Source: Thalassospira sp. (lineage in GTDB: Bacteria; Pseudomonadota; Alphaproteobacteria; Rhodospirillales; Thalassospiraceae). Taken from it: a DNA stretch of 64,000 bases. The notes under the pieces are model-generated. The model worked only from the letters and a program-made list of their open reading frames with translations. It was not told where the DNA came from and did not search any database. Numbering within the stretch: the first letter of the stretch is position 1; every line of letters starts with the position of its first letter. The position numbers and the translations under genes were made by a program. Shown here one piece after another: positions 57,240 to 64,000 of this stretch. The stretch is from the NCBI RefSeq assembly GCF_030690045.1, contig NZ_JAUYHK010000011.1:248001-312000 (forward strand), in the 5' to 3' direction.

Positions 57240-57932
57240 ATGTTTGATTTATATGGCCGCGGCTGGCAGATGTTTGAAGGTGGGTTGGTCACAATCCAGC
57301 TTTGCCTCAGCGTATTGCCGTTTATGATTTTACTGGGCCTGCTGGGGGCGCTTGCGAAATTATCGCGATTCCGGGCATTGCGGGCGATTGGCGAAAGCTA
57401 CACGGTCATTATCCGGGGTATCCCCGAACTTCTGGTTATTTTACTGATTTATTTTGGCGGCACCATTGCCGTACAGCGCCTTGCCGAGGTCTTTGGCGGC
57501 GAAGATGTTCGTGTCGATATTCCGGCTTTCTGGTCCGGGGTTGCGGCATTGGCTCTGGTACAAGGCGCTTTTGCCTCCGAAGTCTTCCGGGCGGCGATTC
57601 AGGCTATTCCGGTTGGACAGATCGAGGCAGCAACGGCCTGCGGCATGACGCCGTTGCAAATTTTCCTGCGCATCAAGCTGCCGCAGATGTGGCGCTTTGC
57701 CCTGCCCGGTCTCAATAACCTGTTTCAGGTTCTGATCAAGGATACCGCCCTGATTTCAGTGGTGGGGGTCGAAGAAATCCTGCGCATGGCCGCGATTGGC
57801 GCGGGTACGGAAAAGGCGCCCTTTACCTTTTATCTGGTGGCGATGCTGATGTTCCTCGCCTTTACCACGGTCTCGCTGATTGTGTTTAACCGGCTTGAAA
57901 AACGGGCCTCGCGCGGCATTGTGAGGGCATGA
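57240..57932 (+). CDS. Polar amino-acid ABC permease (HisQ/AotQ-like)
   Basis: A 230-residue inner-membrane permease with five helices. ESYTVIIRGIPELLVILLIY and the EAA loop QIEAATACGMTPLQIFLRIK are diagnostic. CGGGAG lies 5 bases before the ATG. It forms a heterodimer with the next gene product. Confidence 0.9.
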   Translation: MFDLYGRGWQMFEGGLVTIQLCLSVLPFMILLGLLGALAKLSRFRALRAIGESYTVIIRGIPELLVILLIYFGGTIAVQRLAEVFGGEDVRVDIPAFWSGVAALALVQGAFASEVFRAAIQAIPVGQIEAATACGMTPLQIFLRIKLPQMWRFALPGLNNLFQVLIKDTALISVVGVEEILRMAAIGAGTEKAPFTFYLVAMLMFLAFTTVSLIVFNRLEKRASRGIVRA

Positions 57933-57935
57933 TCC

Positions 57936-58682
57936 ATGATTGAAGACCTGATTTATGTCTTGTCGCGCTATCACATGTGGCTATGGCAGGGATTTTTGCT
58001 GACCCTGCAATTATTGCTGGTTTCGATCATATTTGGCACCTTGCTGGCAATTCCGCTTGCCATCGGCCGGGTCTCGAAAAGCATCTGGATACAGGCCGTG
58101 CCATTCGGCTTTATCTATCTGTTTCGCGGCACCCCGCTGATTGCGCAACTTTTTCTGGCCTATTACGGTCTGGGACAGGTCATTTCCGAAATCGACGGCA
58201 TCCGCGAAAGCTGGATGTGGGCCTATTTGCGCGATCCTTACTGGTATTGTCTTTTCACCTTTGTGTTGAATACGGCGGCCTATGTCGCTGAAATCATGCG
58301 TGGTGGCATTCAGAATGTGCCCAATGGCGAGGTCGAGGCGGCGCGGGCCTGCGGCATGTCACAGCCGATCATTTACCGCCGGATCATTTTCCCGCGCATG
58401 TGGCAAATCATCTGGCCTGCCTACACCAATGATGTAATTTTCACCCTGAAAGCAACGTCGCTGGCCTCGACCGTCACCCTGATGGAACTGACCGGCGCGG
58501 CTCGCAAGATCGTTGCCCGCACCGCCCTGCCCTATGAGGCGTTCATTTCAGCCGGGGTGATTTATTTGATCATTGTTTATGTCCTGACATTCGGCTTTAA
58601 GGGTGTTGAAAAATATCTGCGCCGCAATGAAACCCGCGAAACATCCAAAAAGTCAGTTGTACCGGACGGTATTCCGGGCTGA
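57936..58682 (+). CDS. Polar amino-acid ABC permease (HisM/AotM-like)
   Basis: A 248-residue permease with five helices. FIYLFRGTPLIAQLFLAYYG and EVEAARACGMSQPIIYRRII (the EAA loop) match HisM. It begins 3 bases after the previous stop. A strong hairpin follows its stop. Confidence 0.9.
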   Translation: MIEDLIYVLSRYHMWLWQGFLLTLQLLLVSIIFGTLLAIPLAIGRVSKSIWIQAVPFGFIYLFRGTPLIAQLFLAYYGLGQVISEIDGIRESWMWAYLRDPYWYCLFTFVLNTAAYVAEIMRGGIQNVPNGEVEAARACGMSQPIIYRRIIFPRMWQIIWPAYTNDVIFTLKATSLASTVTLMELTGAARKIVARTALPYEAFISAGVIYLIIVYVLTFGFKGVEKYLRRNETRETSKKSVVPDGIPG

Positions 58683-58708
58683 GAATAACACCATTCCCCC
58701 TGATAAAC

Positions 58709-58750
58709 CGCCGGTCCGACCCGCCTTTTGTGTTGGTCGGACCGGCGTTT
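58709..58750 (+). terminator. Terminator-like hairpin after the permease genes
   Basis: CGCCGGTCCGACC pairs perfectly with GGTCGGACCGGCG, 13 bp with a 13-base loop, then only TTT. The very strong stem with a short T-run suggests partial termination, or mRNA protection, between the permeases and the metallohydrolase gene. Confidence 0.6.
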
Positions 58751-58775
58751 CGCTCCACAACGCCACAGGAACATG

Positions 58776-59915
58776 ATGCAGCAACAACAGATTGACCTTA
58801 TCCGTCCGCAAATGGGGACCCGCCGCGCCTTGACCGTGCGCCGTTATGGCAAACCGGGGACTGGCCCCAAGGCTTATTTTCAGGCGGCCCTGCATGCCGA
58901 TGAACTGCCCGGTGTTCTGGTGTTGCATCATCTGGAAAAACTGTTGCTGATGGCCGAGGAAAAGGGCGATCTGACAGGTGAAGTCGTGATTGTGCCTTTT
59001 GCCAATCCAATCGGCTTTACCCAATATGTCGATATGAAACCGCTGGGCCGGTTTGACATGCGCACCGGGCAGAATTTCAATCGCCATTACCCGGATTTAT
59101 CGGACGATCTGGTCAAGACCGTTGCCGACAAGCTGGGGAATGACGCCGGGCAGAATGTCAAAATCATCCGGGCCGAACTGCGCCGCCTGATTGCGGAGCG
59201 TCGCGAAAATACCGGGTCACTAACCGATTTGCAGGATTTGCGGTTCAAACTGGCTGAACTGGCCATTGATGCCGATCTGGTTTTGGACCTGCATTGCGAC
59301 TGGCAAGCCGCCATGCATCTTTACACCAGCGATTCAAGCTGGCCCGATGCCGCCGATCTGTCGGCCCAGATCGGCTGTGAAGCCGCCCTGATTGCCGAAG
59401 AATCCGGCGACAATCCGTTTGACGAAGCCTTCAGTCTGCCGTGGGTGGTGTTGCGCCGTGAATTGGGCGACCGGTTTCCGATTCCGATGGCGACCCTTGC
59501 CACCACCATCGAATTGCGCGGCGAACAGGATGTTTATGATCATTACGCCATCGAAGACGCCGCCAATATGTTCCGGTTTTTACAGCGTCGGGGCATCATT
59601 GCCGGTGATCCCGGCCCCCTGCCCGCCGCCAAATGCGATGCCACACCGCTTTCGGGGGTGGACCGGGTAACCGCAACGCATGGCGGCATGATTGTTTTTG
59701 CCGTCGATGCCGGATGCTACGTTACCGCCGGGCAGGAACTGGGATATGTTCTGGATGTTGAAACCGGTGACAAAACGCCCTTTTTCAGCCGAACCAGCGG
59801 TTTCCTCTATGCTCGGGTCGGCGGGCGGCTTGTGGTGCCGGGCGGGCTTTTATGTTCGGTCGCCGGGCCGGAGCCGTTGCCGGGCCGGGTCGGCAATCTT
59901 TTGACCGCCCGCTAG
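58776..59915 (+). CDS. AstE/AspA-family metallohydrolase, AotO-like
   Basis: A 379-residue protein of the succinylglutamate desuccinylase/aspartoacylase family. Zinc ligands are visible as HADE in ALHADELPG and His in LDLHCDWQ, with a candidate catalytic Glu in TTIELRGEQ. The last 90 residues form a separate beta-rich domain. In Pseudomonas the arginine/ornithine transporter operon aot has a similar gene, aotO, of unknown function. An acyl-amino-acid deacylase is likely. ATGs at 58773 and 58776 are both possible; AGGA spacing favours the second. Confidence 0.82.
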   Translation: MQQQQIDLIRPQMGTRRALTVRRYGKPGTGPKAYFQAALHADELPGVLVLHHLEKLLLMAEEKGDLTGEVVIVPFANPIGFTQYVDMKPLGRFDMRTGQNFNRHYPDLSDDLVKTVADKLGNDAGQNVKIIRAELRRLIAERRENTGSLTDLQDLRFKLAELAIDADLVLDLHCDWQAAMHLYTSDSSWPDAADLSAQIGCEAALIAEESGDNPFDEAFSLPWVVLRRELGDRFPIPMATLATTIELRGEQDVYDHYAIEDAANMFRFLQRRGIIAGDPGPLPAAKCDATPLSGVDRVTATHGGMIVFAVDAGCYVTAGQELGYVLDVETGDKTPFFSRTSGFLYARVGGRLVVPGGLLCSVAGPEPLPGRVGNLLTAR

Positions 59916-59995
59916 TTTTGTCTTGGGGCTGGCACCTGTCCGTAAATGTGATTATCTGATCCCTACATGCCCCATAACATCTTGAGGAACGCATT

Positions 59996-61219
59996 ATGGC
60001 ACGCGCCATTATCATCGTCGCAGACAGCTTTGGCATTGGCGCAGCCCCGGATGCCGCCCGTTTTGGCGATGTCGGGTCCGATACCCTTGGCCATATCGCC
60101 GAAAGCTGTGCCAAAGGCATGGGCGACAACGACAAACGTAAAGGACCATTACGCCTGCCCAACATGACCGCCCTTGGCCTTGGCGAAGCCGCCCGCGAAG
60201 CCACCGGGCGCATCCCCGACGGGCTGGAACATGGCGGCGCGATCATCGGGGCTTATGGTATTGCGCAGGAAATTTCTCTGGGCAAGGATACGCCCAGTGG
60301 TCATTGGGAAATCGCCGGGGTGCCGGTGACCTTTGACTGGGGCTATTTCCCGCTGACCGTCCCGACCTTTCCGGCAGAACTGACCGAGGCGCTGATCGAA
60401 AAAGCAGGATTACCCGGTATTCTGGGCAATTGCCATGCGTCGGGCACCGAAATCATCGCCCGGCTGGGTGAAGAACATCTCAAAACCGGCATGCCGATTT
60501 GCTATACCTCTGCCGACAGTGTTTTTCAGATTGCCGCGCATGAGGAACATTTCGGGCTGGATCGCCTGTATGAGATTTGCGAAATCGCCTTTGAACTGGT
60601 GGAACCCTATAATATCGGGCGGGTGATTGCCCGGCCTTTTGTCGGCAGCAGCCCGGATGATTTCAAGCGCACATCGAACCGCCGTGATATTGCCGTGCCG
60701 CCGCCCGCCCCGACCCTGCTGGATCTGTTCAGCGCAACGGGTGGACATGTGATTTCGGTGGGCAAGATTGCCGATATTTATGCCCATCGCGGCATTAGCA
60801 AGAAAGTCAAGGCATCGGGTAATATGGCACTGTTTGACGCCATGATGACCGAAATAGATCTGGCCCCTGATAACAGCATCGTTTTCACCAATCTGGTTGA
60901 TTTCGATATGGAATTTGGCCATCGCCGCGATGTACCGGGCTATGCCAATGCGCTGGAAGAATTTGATGCCCGACTGCCGGAATTGCGCGCCGCCCTTAAA
61001 CCCGGCGATCTGGTGATCATTACCGCCGATCATGGCTGCGATCCGACATGGCGCGGCAATGACCATACCCGCGAATTCGTGCCCATCATGGCCTTTGGTC
61101 CGGCAATTGCGCCCGGCCCGGTTGGTATGCGCGACACCTTTGCCGATATCGGACAAACTATTGCCGATCATCTTGGCATTGCACCCTTGGCCACTGGAAC
61201 GTCATTCCTGCACGGTTAG
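59996..61219 (+). CDS. deoB: Phosphopentomutase
   Basis: A 407-residue DeoB, of the alkaline-phosphatase fold, converting (deoxy)ribose 1-phosphate to the 5-phosphate in nucleoside salvage. The phosphate/metal motifs are [20 protein letters not shown], and [18 protein letters not shown] near the C-terminus. It stands without other deo genes here. Confidence 0.95.
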   Translation: MARAIIIVADSFGIGAAPDAARFGDVGSDTLGHIAESCAKGMGDNDKRKGPLRLPNMTALGLGEAAREATGRIPDGLEHGGAIIGAYGIAQEISLGKDTPSGHWEIAGVPVTFDWGYFPLTVPTFPAELTEALIEKAGLPGILGNCHASGTEIIARLGEEHLKTGMPICYTSADSVFQIAAHEEHFGLDRLYEICEIAFELVEPYNIGRVIARPFVGSSPDDFKRTSNRRDIAVPPPAPTLLDLFSATGGHVISVGKIADIYAHRGISKKVKASGNMALFDAMMTEIDLAPDNSIVFTNLVDFDMEFGHRRDVPGYANALEEFDARLPELRAALKPGDLVIITADHGCDPTWRGNDHTREFVPIMAFGPAIAPGPVGMRDTFADIGQTIADHLGIAPLATGTSFLHG

Positions 61220-61246
61220 CCGTCATCCCATAAACGGAATAACAAC

Positions 61247-61909
61247 ATGCAATCCCCCTTTGCGCTCAAGGTCGAAGCTATCGTCGATACGATTTGCCCG
61301 TGGTGCTATATCGGCAAAAAACGGCTGGAAGAAGCGTTAAAGCGCGAAGGCCTGGAAGGGTTTCCCGTGGTCTGGCGTCCATTCCTGCTGAACCCGGATA
61401 TGCCCGCCGGGGGTATGGATCGGCATCTGTATCTGTCCACCAAATTTGGCGGCAGCGAAAGTGCCAGTCGCGTTTATAACGCGATTGCCGCGGCAGGTGC
61501 GGGCATTGGTATTTCCTTTAATTTCAGCGGCATAAGGCTCACCCCTGATTCAACAGATTCGCATCGCATGATCTATAAAATCTGCGCCGAACGTCCCGAA
61601 ACCGGCAATGATCTGATCGAAGATCTTTTTGCCGCCTATTTCCTGAACGGTCAGGATATTGGTGATCACGACCTTCTGGCAGAAATTGCAGTCCGTCATG
61701 GCGAAGACCGTGCAGAAATCCTTGATTATCTGGATAGCGATATGGACCGCGAGTTTGTCATGCGTGAAAACCGCACTGCCCATCAACTGGGAGTCAGCGG
61801 TGTTCCGTGTTTTCTGTTCAATGGCCGCCATGCCCTTTCCGGCGCACAGGAACCCGATATCCTGCAACGCATGATCCGGCTGGCGCGTCAGGAAGACGCA
61901 CTGCCGTGA
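61247..61909 (+). CDS. DsbA-family oxidoreductase, FrnE-like
   Basis: A 220-residue thioredoxin-fold protein with CPWCYIGKKRLEEAL (Cys17, Cys20), the FrnE/2-hydroxychromene-2-carboxylate isomerase subgroup. No signal peptide is seen, so it is probably cytoplasmic. GVSGVPCFLFNGRHALSGAQ is the cis-Pro region. The substrate is unknown. It follows deoB by 27 bases and converges on mfd. Confidence 0.88.
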   Translation: MQSPFALKVEAIVDTICPWCYIGKKRLEEALKREGLEGFPVVWRPFLLNPDMPAGGMDRHLYLSTKFGGSESASRVYNAIAAAGAGIGISFNFSGIRLTPDSTDSHRMIYKICAERPETGNDLIEDLFAAYFLNGQDIGDHDLLAEIAVRHGEDRAEILDYLDSDMDREFVMRENRTAHQLGVSGVPCFLFNGRHALSGAQEPDILQRMIRLARQEDALP

Positions 61910-61931
61910 TCATGCAAGCTGCTTTTCCGGA

Positions 61932-64000
61932 TCAGGTTGCTTTTTCTGCGATATCAGACAGACGTCGCATCAGGCGTTTGACTCCGTCAAGCCGGTCGGT
62001 CGGGCCATCCCAACCCGCCGCATAGACGATCTTGTGATCGGGACGCAAACGGGCCGTCCCGACCTGTTGCTGGATAAAGCCGATCAGCCCGGCCGGATTG
62101 GGGAACTCGTTATTGCGCAAGGTAATCAGCGCGCCCTTTGGTCCGGCATCAAGCTTTTCAACATTGGCGGTACGACACCATTGTTTGATGGTGACGACAT
62201 CCAGAAGGTTTTCGACTTCCTTGGGTAATTTGCCGAACCGGTCGATCATCTCGGCGGCAAACTGATCGACTTCCTCGCGCGTGCGCAATTCCGACAACCG
62301 CCGATACAGACCCAGCCGCACACCCAGATCAGGCACATAACGATCCGGGATCAAAACCGGCATGCCGACATTGATTTGCGGGACAAAACCGGTTTCGGTG
62401 GCGTCAATTTCACCCTTGGCCTCGGCGACCGCTTCTTCGATCATTTGCTGATACAGCTCGATGCCGACTTCCTTGATATGGCCCGATTGTTCTTCGCCCA
62501 AAAGGTTCCCGGCCCCGCGAATGTCCAGATCGTGGCTGGCAAGATTAAAACCGGCCCCCAGACTGTCAAGGGTTTGCATAACTTCAAGGCGTTTCAGCGC
62601 GGTTGCCGTCAGGCGTTTGCCATGCGGCAGGGTCAGATAGGCATAGGCCCGCTGTTTGGAACGGCCAATACGTCCGCGCAACTGATAAAGCTGCGCCAGA
62701 CCAAACATATCGGCACGATGAATGATCATGGTATTGGCATTGGGAACATCAATGCCCGATTCAATGATATTGGTCGCCAGCAACAGATCAAATTTGCGGT
62801 CGGTGAAATCGGTCATCACCTGTTCAAGGTCGCGGGCCCCCATTTGTCCGTGCGCCACGTCAAACCGGATTTCCGGCACCAGGGTTTCCAGTTCCTTGGC
62901 AATCCGGCCCAGTTCCGAAACCCGTGGGCAGACATAGAAAATCTGCCCGCCGCGATGGCGTTCGCGCAGGATTGCCTCGCGTACCACCACCGGATCATAG
63001 GGCGTGATATAGGTCCGCACCGCCAGCCGGTCGATGGGCGGGGTTGCGATAACCGACAGTTCCTTGACCCCGGTCAGGGCCATTTGCAAGGTGCGCGGGA
63101 TTGGCGTTGCCGTCAGGGTCAGGACATGCACATCGGCTTTCAGTTCCTTGAGGCGTTCCTTGTGGCGCACCCCGAAATGCTGTTCCTCGTCGATGATCAG
63201 CAGGCCCAGATCCTTGAATTTCACCCCGTCGCTCAGCAACGCATGGGTGCCACAAACAATATCGACATGCCCGCTGGCAAGGTTATCCTTGATCAGCTTG
63301 GCATTTTTGCCGGTAACCAGACGCGATAATTGCTCTACCCGCACCGGCAGGCCATCAAACCGTTGCCGGAATGTGATGTGATGCTGACGGCATAAAAGGG
63401 TCGTCGGGGCAACAATCGCCACCTGTTTCCCGGCCATCACGGCAGCAAAGGCGGCCCGCAGGGCGACTTCGGTCTTGCCAAAACCGACATCGCCACACAC
63501 CAGCCGGTCCATCGGTTTGCCTGCCGCAAGGTCATCGAGTGTATCGCGAATGGCGCGCGCCTGATCCTCGGTCTCGGCAAAGGGAAAGCGGGCGCAAAAT
63601 TCGTCATAGGCCCCTTCGGGCACGATGATTGCCTCCCCTTTGCGGATATGCCGGGCTGCGGCAATCTTGATCAGCTTTTCCGCCATATCGCGGATGCGTT
63701 CGCGCAATTTCGCCTTGCGCGCCTGCCAGGCGACACCGCCCAGCCGGTCCAGAATCGACAACCCTTCGTCCGAGCCATAGCGCGACAGAACTTCGATATT
63801 TTCGACCGGCACAAACAATTTGTCGCCGCCGTCATATTCCAGTTCCAGACAATCATGGGGCGCGCCGCCTGCGGTCACGGTTTTCAGGCCAAGATAACGC
63901 CCGATACCGTGTTCCAGATGGACAACCAGATCGCCTTCGGAAATTTCCGATGCCTCGCGCAGGAAGTTTTCCGCCTTGCGCTTGCGCCCGCCGGGGCGGC
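61932..64000 (-). CDS. mfd: Transcription-repair coupling factor Mfd, C-terminal part
   Basis: The frame stays open to the right edge of the window, so only the C-terminal 689 residues are present. They hold the RNA-polymerase-interacting domain (VVHLEHGIGRYLGLKT, CLELEYDGGDKLFVPVENIE), the helicase motor (GDVGFGKTEVALRAAFAAVM, DEEQHFGVRHKERLK, LTATPIPRTLQMALTG) and the D7 regulatory end. Mfd removes stalled RNA polymerase and recruits UvrA. Confidence 0.96.
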   Translation of the reverse strand, partial: RPGGRKRKAENFLREASEISEGDLVVHLEHGIGRYLGLKTVTAGGAPHDCLELEYDGGDKLFVPVENIEVLSRYGSDEGLSILDRLGGVAWQARKAKLRERIRDMAEKLIKIAAARHIRKGEAIIVPEGAYDEFCARFPFAETEDQARAIRDTLDDLAAGKPMDRLVCGDVGFGKTEVALRAAFAAVMAGKQVAIVAPTTLLCRQHHITFRQRFDGLPVRVEQLSRLVTGKNAKLIKDNLASGHVDIVCGTHALLSDGVKFKDLGLLIIDEEQHFGVRHKERLKELKADVHVLTLTATPIPRTLQMALTGVKELSVIATPPIDRLAVRTYITPYDPVVVREAILRERHRGGQIFYVCPRVSELGRIAKELETLVPEIRFDVAHGQMGARDLEQVMTDFTDRKFDLLLATNIIESGIDVPNANTMIIHRADMFGLAQLYQLRGRIGRSKQRAYAYLTLPHGKRLTATALKRLEVMQTLDSLGAGFNLASHDLDIRGAGNLLGEEQSGHIKEVGIELYQQMIEEAVAEAKGEIDATETGFVPQINVGMPVLIPDRYVPDLGVRLGLYRRLSELRTREEVDQFAAEMIDRFGKLPKEVENLLDVVTIKQWCRTANVEKLDAGPKGALITLRNNEFPNPAGLIGFIQQQVGTARLRPDHKIVYAAGWDGPTDRLDGVKRLMRRLSDIAEKAT

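Noticed and set aside
62376-63329. 317-codon frame antisense to mfd
   Set aside because: It lies wholly inside the helicase region of mfd; low-complexity shadow.
1-64000. CRISPR arrays, insertion sequences, prophage or integrative elements
   Set aside because: No repeat-spacer array, transposase, integrase, terminal repeats or abrupt composition change was seen; both tRNA genes lack a neighbouring integrase or duplicated 3' end.

Overview
The window looks like chromosomal core DNA from a marine alphaproteobacterium, most likely a Rhodospirillales member close to Thalassospira. This is inferred from gene order and protein character; no database search was run. The clues are the nifR3/dusB-ntrB-ntrC-ntrY-ntrX-trkA-hfq-hflX order, a MucR-type regulator, a fused IspDF enzyme, a ubiquinol-cytochrome c chaperone, ihfA next to a MerR gene and a tRNA-Pro, and an ectoine cluster with its own aspartokinase, which suggests life in salt water. 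Base composition is moderate and even, and no insertion sequence, integrase, prophage or CRISPR array is visible.

Layout. (1) 1-9.9 kb: start of metY on the minus strand, then a valine-degradation operon (acyl-CoA dehydrogenase, 3-hydroxyisobutyryl-CoA hydrolase, mmsB), a small DUF6898-like gene, and a branched-chain amino-acid ABC transporter (livHMGF, a DUF6867-like membrane protein, livK). (2) 10-18 kb: mucR, then rpiB, glyA, nrdR, ribD, ribE, ribBA, ribH, nusB, thiL, linking riboflavin, one-carbon, nucleotide and thiamine metabolism. (3) 18-24.5 kb: bamE diverging from a cytochrome bc1 chaperone, then yceD, plsX, fabH, ihfA, merR, tRNA-Pro(GGG), a small unknown gene, cutA and yciB. (4) 24.4-40.5 kb: ispDF, a CcsA-like gene, dusB and the two nitrogen two-component pairs, trkA, a D-amino-acid transaminase, a HAD phosphatase, hfq, hflX, an inositol-monophosphatase-family gene and mazG. 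(5) 40.5-45.4 kb: ectABC-ask on the minus strand with a divergent MarR regulator (EctR-like). (6) 45.4-54.8 kb: a periplasmic cytochrome c and a minus-strand group mltB, rlpA, dacC-like, tmk, holB, metG, tatD and a PhnP-like hydrolase. (7) 55-64 kb: tRNA-Ser(TGA), a basic/polar amino-acid ABC transporter with an AotO-like metallohydrolase, deoB, a FrnE/DsbA-like protein, and the C-terminal part of mfd.

How it fits together. Branched-chain amino-acid uptake lies beside valine breakdown. The ectoine genes sit with a dedicated aspartokinase that would feed aspartate semialdehyde to EctB, and a MarR regulator diverges from them. Many genes overlap by ATGA or TAATG, so translational coupling is common.

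Novelty. I see no clearly new multi-gene system. The most interesting items are smaller: strong stem-loops at gene junctions that probably tune expression within operons (around livK, ectA/ectB, ectC/ask, and on both sides of the polar amino-acid permeases); regulators and enzymes that have lost key residues (a MucR without a full zinc site, an NtrX without GAFTGA, a RibBA without GTP-cyclohydrolase cysteines); and a periplasmic protein that seems to join a cofactor-less molybdo-oxidoreductase-like domain to cytochrome c.
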